Shown in pieces: positions 8,072-16,347 of a stretch of 35,709 bases of DNA (position 1 is its first letter; every line of letters starts with the position of its first letter). The DNA is from JBOFDK01 sp051650305 (GTDB lineage Bacteria > Bacillota > Clostridia > Lachnospirales > Cellulosilyticaceae), in NCBI GenBank assembly GCA_051650305.1, contig JBOFIT010000081.1, forward strand, positions 1 to 35,709. Reading direction: 5' to 3'. Made by a program: the position numbers and the translations under genes. Below the pieces are notes generated by a model. It was given only the letters and a program-made list of their open reading frames with translations, searched no databases and was not told where the DNA came from.

Positions 8072-8815
8072 TTATAGCATACATCTTGCTTCTTTGAAAA
8101 GGAGAACTACTATATAATGCATACTGGTAGCTTCATCATATGCGGAACCATCATATCCACCATATACCTTTTGTATGGTGAATCCTGCTTCTTGAATCAG
8201 GTCCTCTATTTCTTCTTTTACAAGTGGAAGGAGCTGAATGGCATTTTCAAATTTCTTTCCATTTACTTGAAGGGTTGTACTAAACAGAATGGCATTTTCC
8301 TTTAAGGCATAACGACGTGTAAACTTTAGGTCCTTTTCTTCTTTACGTATCTCTGGCAGTTCATTCATCCCATGATAAAGGACTTTGTTGTAGTTAATGA
8401 TTTGCAGGATTGCCTTACCTTCTGGTAGTAGACATGCTTTAAGTTGTCTTAAGAACTCCAGTACACGCTCCTTATGATCTAAATGTACCAAGGAGTTACC
8501 AATGCACATAGCTACATCAAACTTCCCTGTAATATGTGCGTCAATCGTATCCATAGAGCACTGCACGGTGGCAAGTTCCACATCTTCTAATGCTGCTTTT
8601 TCCTGTGCACTGACAAGCATCCCTTCATCGCTATCTAATGCCGTTACCAGATGCCCTTCCTTTGCCAAGGCTACTGCATAACCTCCATTACCACATGCAA
8701 TATCTAAAATCTGCTTAGGTGCTTTTCCTATATGCTTTTTCAAAAAAGCCAGTTGTTTATCTCCTACCGGAAATAGATCATCATAAAAAGGGGCTATCTC
8801 ACTATAAAAAGCCAT
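8072..8815 (-). CDS. Class I SAM-dependent methyltransferase
   Basis: This cytoplasmic methyltransferase transfers a methyl group from S-adenosylmethionine to an unidentified substrate. The protein is 247 aa with the Rossmann motif I ILDIACGNGGYAVALA (36-51), an acidic motif II ending in ALDSDEGML, and motif IV-like FDVAMCIGNSLVH. The opening SEIAPFYDDLF is typical of small Firmicute methyltransferases of the Methyltransf_25 type. I set the start at 8815 because AAAGGAATGAGG lies just before it. The frame is open to 8887, but that upstream ATG has no ribosome binding site and a TATAAT-like box falls inside the extension. It follows a CBS/CorC gene on the same strand, but a terminator separates them. 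Confidence 0.88.
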   Translation of the reverse strand: MAFYSEIAPFYDDLFPVGDKQLAFLKKHIGKAPKQILDIACGNGGYAVALAKEGHLVTALDSDEGMLVSAQEKAALEDVELATVQCSMDTIDAHITGKFDVAMCIGNSLVHLDHKERVLEFLRQLKACLLPEGKAILQIINYNKVLYHGMNELPEIRKEEKDLKFTRRYALKENAILFSTTLQVNGKKFENAIQLLPLVKEEIEDLIQEAGFTIQKVYGGYDGSAYDEATSMHYIVVLLFKEARCML

Positions 8816-8894
8816 ATCCTCATTCCTTTCAAGTATTTTTTTATAGTTTAGTATGCCATCATTTAGGATAAAATTATACTTTTTCATTCTCGCA

Positions 8895-8920
8895 CAAAAA
8901 AAGAAGAGCCTAGCTCTTCT
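8895..8920 (-). terminator. Terminator of the CBS/CorC gene
   Basis: AGAAGAGC (8902-8909) pairs with GCTCTTCT (8913-8920) around CTA. On the minus strand the stem runs into eight T, right after the stop codon at 8922. Confidence 0.88.
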
Positions 8921-8921
8921 C

Positions 8922-9767
8922 TTAAACCGCCATGTATTCAGGCAAAAGGATGCGTAATTTCTCCACGCGATTTGCTTTTACTTTTTTAACCTCGAATACA
9001 ACCTCACCATAACTTACACTGATTTGCTGTGTACTTTTAGGAATACTTCCTATCAAGTTCACCACAAACCCACCGATTGTATCAAAATGCTCACACTGAA
9101 TATCCAAGTGCAAGTACTTATTCACATCATCTATATGCGTAAGACCATCTACCATATAAGAGCCATCTCCTATTGGTATGATATCTTCTACTAAATCTTC
9201 ATTTTCATCCACCATATCGCCAACGATTTCTTCTACTAAGTCTTCTACGGTTACAACACCTGCAAAATCACCATATTCATCGAGTAAGACTGCCATATGG
9301 TTCTTACTGTGTTGTAATTCCTTGAAAAGCCTCTGAATCTTCTTTGTTTCTGGCACAAAGTAAGGTTTTTTTAGGATAGTACGTATATCGACTGTTTCCA
9401 ATCCTACTCTATATACCTCCGCTAGTAAATCCTTTGCATTTAAGATTCCTATAATGGTATGCATATCACCTTCATACACAGGTATTCTAGAAAAATTATT
9501 TGCTAAAACGCAGTCTACAAAAGCTTGATTACTCTGGTCGATATCCAAGCACAACACCTCTACGCGTGATGTCATCACTTCACTTGCCACTTTGTCGTTA
9601 AATTCAAAAACACCATAAAGCATATCTTTGGCAGTCTCATTAATGACTCCATTTTCATTACCTATGGTTATAAGCTCTATGATAGCTTCTTTTGATACTT
9701 CCTCTTTACGTTTTTGAAACAATTTACAAAGTGGCTTAAACCACCTATCACTCGAATGGCCTTCCAT
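8922..9767 (-). CDS. CBS-pair / CorC_HlyC domain protein (TlyC-like)
   Basis: The 281-aa protein has a tandem CBS (adenosyl-binding) pair at about 62-182, with VMTSRVEVLCLD at the front and the conserved GVVTVEDLVEEIVGD at its end, followed by a C-terminal CorC_HlyC domain (about 192-275, DGLTHIDDVN, FDTIGGFVVNLIG). It lacks the membrane DUF21 (CNNM) half found in longer homologues, so it is a soluble, stand-alone form like CorC/YbeX or TlyC. Such proteins are linked to Mg/Co efflux; the haemolysin label of the family is probably misleading. GAGGGGGAAACAG lies before the ATG. It is divergent from the CDF metal exporter at 9974, which fits metal homeostasis, although that link is inference. 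Confidence 0.9.
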   Translation of the reverse strand: MEGHSSDRWFKPLCKLFQKRKEEVSKEAIIELITIGNENGVINETAKDMLYGVFEFNDKVASEVMTSRVEVLCLDIDQSNQAFVDCVLANNFSRIPVYEGDMHTIIGILNAKDLLAEVYRVGLETVDIRTILKKPYFVPETKKIQRLFKELQHSKNHMAVLLDEYGDFAGVVTVEDLVEEIVGDMVDENEDLVEDIIPIGDGSYMVDGLTHIDDVNKYLHLDIQCEHFDTIGGFVVNLIGSIPKSTQQISVSYGEVVFEVKKVKANRVEKLRILLPEYMAV

Positions 9768-9867
9768 TCTGTTTCCCCCTCTATTGCAATATTTATACTT
9801 CTAATATATGTGCTATTCTTATATTTTTGACTATTTACTTGCATAAATTTCGTCTTATCATTACTCT

Positions 9868-9885
9868 ATTATAGCAGATTCTGCT
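9868..9885 (-). promoter_or_regulatory. Extended -10 promoter and adjoining palindrome before the CBS/CorC gene
   Basis: The minus strand reads TGCTATAAT (9868-9876), an extended -10 box. It is overlapped by the 13-bp palindrome AGCAGA-T-TCTGCT (9873-9885), a possible operator. The leader to the ATG at 9767 is about 95 nt. Confidence 0.5.
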
Positions 9886-9973
9886 TTATTTGTGTTTGGA
9901 ATTTACATACAGTGCATGAAAGTGCTAAACTAGAGTATAATATATCTATACTTAGTAAGTGAGGTCACCTACA

Positions 9974-11164
9974 ATGACAAATTTTCTTATCAAATGTTTT
10001 ATTAAAAATCCCGATGATACCACCAATGCTACCGTACGTAATCAATACGGTTTCTTAGGAGGTCTAGTAGGCATTGTCTGTAATGTTTTTCTTTTTATAG
10101 CAAAGCTTACAGTTGGTTTTCTAGCAAGCAGTGTTTCTATCATTGCTGATGCCATTAACAACTTATCCGATGCTGGTTCTTCCATTATCACCTTGGTTGG
10201 TTTTAAGCTTTCTGGTAAACCTGCCGACGAAGACCATCCTTTTGGGCATGCACGTATCGAATACATATCTGCTCTGATTATTGCTTTCCTTATTTTATTT
10301 TTAGGTCTGCAACTTATCGGGTCTTCTTTCGATAAAATCCTGCATCCTCAAGCCATCACCACTAACTTTGCTACTTTTCTTATCCTTGCTTTATCTATCC
10401 TCATTAAATTATGGATGTCACTTTTCAATCGTAAGCTAGGCCATGCCATCAATTCTTCTAGTCTGAAAGCTACTGCAGCAGATAGTCTTAATGATGTGTT
10501 TACCACCTCAGGGGTACTGATCGCCATTGGTATCTCTCATTTTACTGGACTCAACTTAGATGGCTATATCGGTATTGTCGTGGCGCTTTTCATTCTTTAC
10601 TCTGGTTACAATATTATCAAGGATACGGTAAGCCCACTTCTTGGCGAAGCACCATCCGAAGAGCTAGTAGCCTCTATCGAAGAAAAGATTCATAGCTATG
10701 CCAATGTCTTAGGCACCCATGATTTAGTGGTTCACAACTACGGCCCTAATCGTTGCTTTGCTTCAGTCCATGTGGAAGTGGATGCCAATGAAGATATCAT
10801 GGTAAGTCATGACCTTATTGATAATATCGAACGTGATTTTATGCTTGATTTAGGTATCCACCTAGTCATTCACTTAGATCCTATCATCACCAATGATATG
10901 ATTACCTTAGAACTCAAGCGAACTGTAGAAGCCATCGTGACTTCCATCGATTCTTCTCTTTCTATTCACGACTTCCGTGCAGTGCAAGGTGTGACACATA
11001 CGAATCTTATTTTTGACGTGACTGTACCTGCAAGTTTTGAACTATCTGGAAAAGCTCTAGCACTAGAGATTGATACCCTTATCCATACCCAGTATCCTAA
11101 CTTCCACAGCGTCATCACCATTGATAAAAGCTACCTTTCTACTCGCATCAATACACCAACTTAA
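9974..11164 (+). CDS. Cation diffusion facilitator (CDF), Mn/Fe-type, with doubled C-terminal domain
   Basis: CDF proteins are membrane dimers that export divalent metals in exchange for protons. This one has about six membrane spans in the first ~215 residues. The metal-site motifs are NNLSDA in TM2 (NxxxD) and DSLND in TM5 (DxxxD), a pattern associated with Mn-exporting MntE-like members rather than the HxxxD pattern of zinc exporters. HPFGHARIEY follows TM2. After the usual cytoplasmic ferredoxin-like domain (about 223-300, HLVIHLDP) comes a second, similar stretch (about 307-388, ending SVITIDKSYL), which makes the protein 396 aa instead of ~300. The start is the ATG at 9974, because GTGAGGT at 9959-9965 is its ribosome binding site; the GTG at 9959 only opens the frame. 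TATAAT at 9936-9941 is a possible -10. Confidence 0.92.
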   Translation: MTNFLIKCFIKNPDDTTNATVRNQYGFLGGLVGIVCNVFLFIAKLTVGFLASSVSIIADAINNLSDAGSSIITLVGFKLSGKPADEDHPFGHARIEYISALIIAFLILFLGLQLIGSSFDKILHPQAITTNFATFLILALSILIKLWMSLFNRKLGHAINSSSLKATAADSLNDVFTTSGVLIAIGISHFTGLNLDGYIGIVVALFILYSGYNIIKDTVSPLLGEAPSEELVASIEEKIHSYANVLGTHDLVVHNYGPNRCFASVHVEVDANEDIMVSHDLIDNIERDFMLDLGIHLVIHLDPIITNDMITLELKRTVEAIVTSIDSSLSIHDFRAVQGVTHTNLIFDVTVPASFELSGKALALEIDTLIHTQYPNFHSVITIDKSYLSTRINTPT

Positions 11165-11171
11165 GTCCAAC

Positions 11172-11208
11172 AAAAAAGAACATCCTCCGAGGAAGATGTT
11201 CTTTTTTT
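11172..11208 (+). terminator. Bidirectional terminator between the CDF and AbgT genes
   Basis: AAAAAAGAACATC (11172-11184) pairs with GATGTTCTTTTTT (11195-11207). Both strands carry a T run after the stem, and it sits between two converging stop codons (11164 and 11219). Confidence 0.9.
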
Positions 11209-11218
11209 ATTGTTACAT

Positions 11219-12760
11219 TTAGAATCCTAATGGAATACCTAATGTGAAGAATCCAATAAGTAATGCTGTCCATACGATTAAGAATGAAATTGAGTATGGG
11301 AACATCAGTCTGATCATATCTGCAATTGTGTATTCTGGCTTGTATTTTTTCATGAATACAAGGATGATACCTGCATATGACATAAGTGGTGTGATGATGT
11401 TTGTTGATGAGTCAGCTACACGGAATGCTGCTGCTACCATCTCTGGTGTCATCTGATTATTTACTTGGAATAACATTGGTACGAAGATTGGTCCAAGTAA
11501 CATCCATTTTGATGTTAAACCACCTACGAATAAGTTAATAACTGCTGTTGTTAGGATAAATCCAATAAGAAGTAAGATTGGATATTCTGCAAGACCTAAT
11601 GATTGAAGACCTTCTGCTCCTAAGAATGTAATATAAGTTCCGATGTTTGATTGTGAAAGTAATGCTAAGAAGTTGTATGAGAAGAATGTAAGTACAAGTA
11701 CGTATCCCATACCACTCATTTGCTTCGCCATTGCTTTTACCATATCTGATGAGTTATTGTAGATTCCCATCTTCTTACCGTAGAAGAAACCTGGCATGAA
11801 GAATAAGAATGTGATGACTAAGATAATGTTATCCATTAAAGGTTTTACTGTTGCGCCTGATTCATTTACGAATGGCTTAAGTGGACCAAATCCAAGAAGT
11901 GCAACGATTGCTGCGCCAACGATTAAACCAAGACCAGCCCATTTAAGTGCTTTGTTCTCTTCTGGCTTAACTGTAAACTCTGCCATGTTCATATCTTCTG
12001 GAATAATGTATGTTTCTTTTTCAAGTCTTGGCTTAACAATTTTTGTTGTTACGATACCACCTACGATTGTAAGTACGAATGTTGATACCACTACGAACCA
12101 GTAGTGCATTGTTGGTGGGTTGATCGCTTCACCTGCTGCTGTTAAGAATGGAATACCTTGACTTTCAGCGAATACTTTCGCATTGTTACCAATGATAACG
12201 TCAATTGGTGTTCCTGGGAAAAGGTTGGCACTGAAACCTGCTGATACCCCAGCGAAAGCTGCTGCCATACCAATAAGTGGGTTTTTCTTAAGCCCTAAGT
12301 AAAGCATACCTGCAAGTGGAATCAGAATGATGTAACCTGCATCTGTTGCAATACTACTCATAATACCTAAGAATACAAGTACTACTGGTAAGAATTTGTC
12401 TGATACTTTAAGACCAACTTTTTTGATAAGTACTGAAAGAAGACCTGACTCTTCTGCGATACCTACACCTAACATAACGATTAAGATTGTACCAAGTACC
12501 CCTCCACCGTATGATAACCAGTTTTTAAGTAAGGCATTATCAAGAATCCATCTGATATTTTCTGCCTCAAACATATTTTTAATTTGGTAAACAACCGGTG
12601 TACCGTCTGCTCCTGTTGTTGAGAATTCCATCCCACCCATAAATAATGTTGCTACCATTGTGATTGCAAATAAGCTCATGAAGATAACTACTGTATCCGG
12701 TATTTTCTTTCCTACACGTTCAATAAATGAAGTTCTGTTTGCTTGATCTTTTTTCTTCAT
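11219..12760 (-). CDS. AbgT family transporter
   Basis: AbgT-family proteins are inner-membrane transporters, first described for uptake of p-aminobenzoyl-glutamate; some members export sulfonamides. The 513-aa protein has the family length and about 11-13 hydrophobic spans. It has the family-typical GVGIAEESGLLSVLIKK, the IATDAGYIILIPLAG segment and the FAGVSAGFSANLFPGTPIDV reentrant-loop region. The N-terminus is basic and cytoplasmic (MKKKDQANR). The start has GGAGGCG upstream at a good distance. No amidohydrolase (AbgA/AbgB) lies beside it, so the substrate is open. It has a long upstream region of its own (12761-13186) with palindromic sites, which suggests regulation. Confidence 0.93.
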   Translation of the reverse strand: MKKKDQANRTSFIERVGKKIPDTVVIFMSLFAITMVATLFMGGMEFSTTGADGTPVVYQIKNMFEAENIRWILDNALLKNWLSYGGGVLGTILIVMLGVGIAEESGLLSVLIKKVGLKVSDKFLPVVLVFLGIMSSIATDAGYIILIPLAGMLYLGLKKNPLIGMAAAFAGVSAGFSANLFPGTPIDVIIGNNAKVFAESQGIPFLTAAGEAINPPTMHYWFVVVSTFVLTIVGGIVTTKIVKPRLEKETYIIPEDMNMAEFTVKPEENKALKWAGLGLIVGAAIVALLGFGPLKPFVNESGATVKPLMDNIILVITFLFFMPGFFYGKKMGIYNNSSDMVKAMAKQMSGMGYVLVLTFFSYNFLALLSQSNIGTYITFLGAEGLQSLGLAEYPILLLIGFILTTAVINLFVGGLTSKWMLLGPIFVPMLFQVNNQMTPEMVAAAFRVADSSTNIITPLMSYAGIILVFMKKYKPEYTIADMIRLMFPYSISFLIVWTALLIGFFTLGIPLGF

Positions 12761-13186
12761 TTGTGTCGCCTCCTGTCTCTATTCTAAAGTTTTTTTGGGT
12801 CGCGTATCGTTCACATATTATGTCTTTCGTTTATGTAAACTATTTTATGTATACATACTAGCATACTTTTTTGCAATTTGCAAACCCTCTTTTTGCAAAA
12901 ACCTCTTTTTTTATCTCTTTTATACATTAAGTCTTATATTTTCTCTTACATAACACTTTTGAACAATCTTACTAAATCCTTTGTTTATCAATGTTTAAGA
13001 GCATTTTTGAACCTTTGTATTTTTTCTATATCTATTCATTTTTCTTTTCATTATTAGGCAAATTTTACCTCTTTATTTTCTTTTTATAGGGTTTTCGAGG
13101 CTATCTTTCTGTTATTTTTGTTCTCTATCCTTCATTTTTTGGTATTTGCTTTTCATTAATATTCATTCGTCTGATAAATTCAGTTT
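12761..13186 (-). promoter_or_regulatory. Upstream region of the AbgT gene with palindromes
   Basis: This 426-bp gene-free stretch is AT-rich and T-biased on the plus strand. It contains the perfect 12-bp palindrome TATGTATACATA (12846-12857) and a cluster of TTTGCAA-type elements (12870-12876, 12877-12884 and the palindrome TTTTGCAAAA at 12891-12900). On the minus strand a poor promoter match (TTGCAA-N17-TATACA) would use these sequences, with the palindrome on its -10. I see no credible ORF or known riboswitch in the rest. Confidence 0.45.
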
Positions 13187-13188
13187 AT

Positions 13189-13229
13189 AAAAAAAATCCC
13201 TCTGTCTCTTTACTAGACAAAAGGATTTT
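13189..13229 (-). terminator. Terminator of the degV-like gene
   Basis: GGATTTT (13223-13229) pairs with AAAATCC (13193-13199), with inner helix GTCT/AGAC (13204-13207, 13215-13218). The minus strand ends in eight T directly after the stop codon at 13234. Confidence 0.85.
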
Positions 13230-13233
13230 CTCT

Positions 13234-14100
13234 TTATCTTTCATTTCCTAAGAACATCACACCTATGGTTCCTGGTCCTACATGGGTTCCTATAACCGCA
13301 CCTGCATGATTAATGATAATATCTTTTACTTTTACTTGCTCAAGAATCATCTCCTTGACCGTTTCTGCACGTTCAAGCACATCCCCATGGCAAATGAAAA
13401 GTGTTTGGTTTTCTAAATCAGTACCTTTTTCAAGGACTTCTTTTACAATGTATTTATTTGCTTGCTTTGTTCCTTTTAATTTGATGCCTGGTAGTACCTT
13501 ACCTTCGTTGTCTAGGTAAACACTTGGCTTGATATTAAGAAGTGTCCCTACTACTGAGCTTACGCCTGATATACGCCCGCCTCTTTTTAAGAACCCTAAG
13601 TCATCTACTGTAATGGCATGAATGACTTTTGAGCAATGCGCTTCTACCCACTCTACTATTTCTTCTTTGCCTTTACCTGCTTTGATCATTTCACATGCAT
13701 AATACACAAGTGCGCCTTCTCCTAATGAAGCACTCTTGGAATCAATAATTGTGATGTCTGCTTCTGGATAACGCTCAAGTATATTTTCTCTTGCCATTCT
13801 CGCACTTGTAACTGTACCACTAAGTACACTTGCTAAACCAATAAAGATGATCGGTCTTTCTTCTTTTACATAGCTTTCAAACATTTCTTCAAAAGTATGT
13901 ACATTCACTTGTGATGTAGAAGTCATCTCCCCTTCACGTAATAAGTTATAAAACGTATCATAGGTTAATGTCTGCCCTAAGTCATCTCTATGAAACTCAC
14001 CTTTAATATTTACTTCTAATGAAGCTACATCTATATCATTTGCTTGTACATATGTGATTGGTAAATCTGACGCTGAATCTGTAATTAATTTAATAGTCAT
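13234..14100 (-). CDS. DegV family fatty-acid-binding protein (FakB-like)
   Basis: DegV proteins bind a fatty acid; the FakB members present it to the kinase FakA, which makes acyl-phosphate for phospholipid synthesis from exogenous fatty acids. The protein is 288 aa, the usual size, with the N-terminal signature ITDSASDLP, the TSTSQVN loop, and the GFLKRGGRIS and GTHVGPGTIGV motifs of the family. The start is the ATG at 14100, since GGAGGAAATCAAAG sits right before it; the frame remains open to 14178, but that stretch covers the promoter. It is a single-gene unit with its own promoter and terminator. Three TTTGA-N3-TCAAA boxes at the promoter suggest control by a FabT-type lipid regulator. 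No FakA-like kinase is in the window. Confidence 0.93.
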   Translation of the reverse strand: MTIKLITDSASDLPITYVQANDIDVASLEVNIKGEFHRDDLGQTLTYDTFYNLLREGEMTSTSQVNVHTFEEMFESYVKEERPIIFIGLASVLSGTVTSARMARENILERYPEADITIIDSKSASLGEGALVYYACEMIKAGKGKEEIVEWVEAHCSKVIHAITVDDLGFLKRGGRISGVSSVVGTLLNIKPSVYLDNEGKVLPGIKLKGTKQANKYIVKEVLEKGTDLENQTLFICHGDVLERAETVKEMILEQVKVKDIIINHAGAVIGTHVGPGTIGVMFLGNER

Positions 14101-14133
14101 CTTTGATTTCCTCCGTATCCTGCTTTTAGTGGA

Positions 14134-14162
14134 AGTATAGCACAGTATATTTTGATAGTCAA
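14134..14162 (-). promoter_or_regulatory. Promoter of the degV-like gene
   Basis: On the minus strand TTGACT (14157-14162) and TATACT (14134-14139) are 17 bp apart, an excellent match to the vegetative consensus, about 33 bp before the start codon. The -35 box lies inside one of three TTTGA-N3-TCAAA palindromes. Confidence 0.85.
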
Positions 14163-14195
14163 ACAATTTGAATATCAATTTATTTGATTTTCAAA
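14151..14195 (-). promoter_or_regulatory. Three phased TTTGA-N3-TCAAA operator-like boxes (FabT-like)
   Basis: The boxes are TTTGATAGTCAAA (14151-14163), TTTGAATATCAAT (14167-14179, one mismatch) and TTTGATTTTCAAA (14183-14195). Their centres are exactly 16 bp apart (14157, 14173, 14189), and the first covers the -35 box. The shape resembles the operator described for FabT, the MarR-family repressor of fatty-acid synthesis in Firmicutes. That the bound protein is FabT is inferred. Confidence 0.65.
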
Positions 14196-14206
14196 TTGCA
14201 CACATC

Positions 14207-14230
14207 AAAAAAGGACTCCGAAGAGTCCTT
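14207..14230 (-). terminator. Terminator of the CBS-ACT gene
   Basis: AAGGACTC (14211-14218) pairs with GAGTCCTT (14223-14230) around CGAA. On the minus strand six T follow, just after the stop codon at 14234. Confidence 0.88.
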
Positions 14231-14233
14231 GCA

Positions 14234-14866
14234 TTATATCACTTGTTCATTTACACGGGTAACTCTAAAGCCACCTTCATTAAGTGCTTGCACTAATTTA
14301 TTTGTATTCTTTGTATCTACTCTTAAAATGATTTCTCTAAGATTCATCAGTTCCACATCTATTTCTGCAATACTGATGATGTTTGTATCTTGCTTAGAGA
14401 TAATCTCTGTAAGGTGTGCAAGTCTTCCCTTCCCATCTCTTGTCACGATTTCAAGGCGTGTATGGCCAAAACCAAGAATCTTTGTGAAAGTCTTAAAAAT
14501 AGCTTTATGAGTTACGATGCCTGAGAATTTATTTTTCTCATCTACAACTGGAATAAACTGCAGGTTATTCTCACTTAATATACGTGCTGGTAATTCTACC
14601 AAGTCTCTTTCATTTACACTTTCAAGCTTGGTTTTCATGAACGCTTCAATTTTAAGTTGGTTAAATGCTGCCTTATCCATATCTACATTGAAATACTCTT
14701 CAAAGATATATTTTTTTGATATAATCCCTACAAACTTACCATCATCTACTACAGGTAATGATAACAACTTATTGTCATCAATAAATTTGATGGTCTCTTC
14801 TACTGTATTTTGCGTTGATACAGTACTTAATTTTTCTAAAGGTATCATAATATTTTTTACAAGCAT
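14234..14866 (-). CDS. CBS-pair plus ACT domain protein (AcuB-like)
   Basis: This 210-aa cytoplasmic protein has two CBS domains (about 1-57 with LSLPVVDDGKFVGIIS, and 75-130 with LQFIPVVDEKNKFSGIVTH) followed by an ACT domain (about 138-205, RLEIVTRDGKGRLAHLTEII). The layout matches AcuB-type proteins; CBS pairs usually bind adenine nucleotides and ACT domains bind amino acids, so a metabolic sensor is likely, but the partner is unknown. The start is the ATG at 14866, with GGAGGG 6 nt upstream; an earlier ATG at 14896 would put that ribosome binding site inside the gene. It is followed by a terminator and then by the separately promoted degV-like gene. Confidence 0.88.
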   Translation of the reverse strand: MLVKNIMIPLEKLSTVSTQNTVEETIKFIDDNKLLSLPVVDDGKFVGIISKKYIFEEYFNVDMDKAAFNQLKIEAFMKTKLESVNERDLVELPARILSENNLQFIPVVDEKNKFSGIVTHKAIFKTFTKILGFGHTRLEIVTRDGKGRLAHLTEIISKQDTNIISIAEIDVELMNLREIILRVDTKNTNKLVQALNEGGFRVTRVNEQVI

Positions 14867-14956
14867 ATGTATCCCTCCTACCTTTTTCTTAATCATACCA
14901 TATTTATGTTTTAATATATATATTTATATTTTAATTTAAAAAATAAATATATATTC

Positions 14957-15008
14957 AAAATAAACCACCAAGTCTTCCTGCATTTAAGAACTTGGTGGCT
15001 TATTTTAT
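14957..15008 (-). terminator. Terminator of the aminotransferase gene
   Basis: CCACCAAG (14965-14972) pairs with CTTGGTGG (14991-14998), extended outward past one mismatch by AAATAAAA/TTATTTTA-type pairing. The stem directly follows the stop codon at 15005 on the minus strand. Confidence 0.75.
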
Positions 15009-16279
15009 TTCTGACCATACAAATAATCGATGACACTGAGAAATCTTTGTATATCTTCTTCTGTATTGTATAACCCCAAGCTTACTCTGATCATCCCATA
15101 CTCTCCATAGTAGCTAGGTACATCCACATTTGGACTTTTCTTAAGTTCTAAGAGCCGATCGACATAAGGATGTGCACAAAATTTGCCACACCTTGTTGCA
15201 ATCCCAAATTTTTCTGCCATGACTGCGGCTACATCTATATACGTCTGACCTTTTATATTAAAGGTTACAATCCCTAGTCGGTCATCTATATTGGTGGTGT
15301 CTCCATATAAAATAACATATTTCCTCTGCCTTAATTCTTGGACGAGGTAACTCTTAAGTTTCTTTTCATGGGCACTAATAGTATCAAAGCCTATTTGGGT
15401 TAGCATATCACATGCTGCCTCGATACTTTTGACACCTATTAAGTTTTGGGTACCTCCTTCTAGCACATAGGGTAGTGTCTCTAATCTATAGTCATGATCA
15501 CTCACTTCTTGGACGGTGCCTCCCCCCCATATGAAAGGTTTAATGCCACCTATTCCTGAAAAATCCCCGACTATAGCACCACTCCCAAAAGGTGCATACA
15601 TCTTATGGCCTGAAAAAACTAGAAAATCAAGCTTCTCCTCAGCGCTGTTTCCTAATACGTTAATAGCACGGTGGGCTATAAGTTGGGCTGCGTCTACGAT
15701 TATTTTAGCGCCATAGCTATGAGCTATCTTTGCAATCTCATGAATGGGATTGATATATCCCGTTACATTAGATGCACCTGTGATGGTTACATACTTAATA
15801 CTGCCATTATGTGACTCTAGCAGTCGTCGTATGTCACTTACACTGATTCTCCCCCACTCATCCACCTCCGTATACACCACTGTCCCGTATCGTCTCCAAG
15901 GTAAGTCGTTTGCATGATGTTCCATACGAGTCGTCAGCACCTTCTCCTCTTTACTCTTTAAGAGTGTCGATGCCAGTACATTGAGTGCCTCTGTTGTATT
16001 TTTTGTATAAACCACTTGGTAATTAGGATTTTTATTGGCTCCTAGAAATGTGAGGAGCTTTACTTTACTTTCTTCGTAAGCATCTGAACTCCAATCCCCT
16101 TTTTGCCCGGTACCTCTTCCTATGGGGCCGTAGTATTGAAGCCATTCTTTCATTTCTTCTTTAATCACTTTAAACGCTGGCGTCGTAGCTCCACTATCTA
16201 AAAGAATGGGAGAGATTTTTTTACCACCATCTACGCCTACTTTCGACTCAGTCCCTTCAAATAGTCTTCTATAACTCAT
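15005..16279 (-). CDS. Class V aminotransferase, cysteine desulfurase-like (SufS/Csd type)
   Basis: These PLP enzymes remove sulfur from cysteine as a protein persulfide for Fe-S clusters and other sulfur compounds. The 424-aa protein shows the fold type I landmarks: MEHHAN (119-124), aspartate in VDAAQ (about 195-199), PLP lysine K226 in SGHKMYAP, and a SufS-like active-site loop RCGKFCAHP with Cys368 at the position of the catalytic cysteine. The loop differs from the usual RTGHHCAQP, so activity as a desulfurase rather than another class V reaction is likely but not certain. No SufU, SufBCD or IscU gene is adjacent. GGAGGG precedes the ATG. It lies 68 bp after mgtC on the same strand and may share its transcript. 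Confidence 0.88.
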   Translation of the reverse strand: MSYRRLFEGTESKVGVDGGKKISPILLDSGATTPAFKVIKEEMKEWLQYYGPIGRGTGQKGDWSSDAYEESKVKLLTFLGANKNPNYQVVYTKNTTEALNVLASTLLKSKEEKVLTTRMEHHANDLPWRRYGTVVYTEVDEWGRISVSDIRRLLESHNGSIKYVTITGASNVTGYINPIHEIAKIAHSYGAKIIVDAAQLIAHRAINVLGNSAEEKLDFLVFSGHKMYAPFGSGAIVGDFSGIGGIKPFIWGGGTVQEVSDHDYRLETLPYVLEGGTQNLIGVKSIEAACDMLTQIGFDTISAHEKKLKSYLVQELRQRKYVILYGDTTNIDDRLGIVTFNIKGQTYIDVAAVMAEKFGIATRCGKFCAHPYVDRLLELKKSPNVDVPSYYGEYGMIRVSLGLYNTEEDIQRFLSVIDYLYGQK

Positions 16280-16347
16280 ATACTCCCTCCTTTCTTAATT
16301 AGTATATGTTTTACCCTTTTGGAATGGGCTTACTTTTCTCCTAAAAA

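Noticed and set aside
8816..8887. Longer N-terminus for the methyltransferase (ATG at 8887)
   Set aside because: There is no ribosome binding site before it, a TATAAT-like box falls inside the extension, and AAAGGAATGAGG precedes the ATG at 8815.
12990..13065. Short minus-strand frame of 18 codons in the AbgT upstream region
   Set aside because: There is no ribosome binding site and the composition is extremely A-rich, as expected by chance in this DNA.
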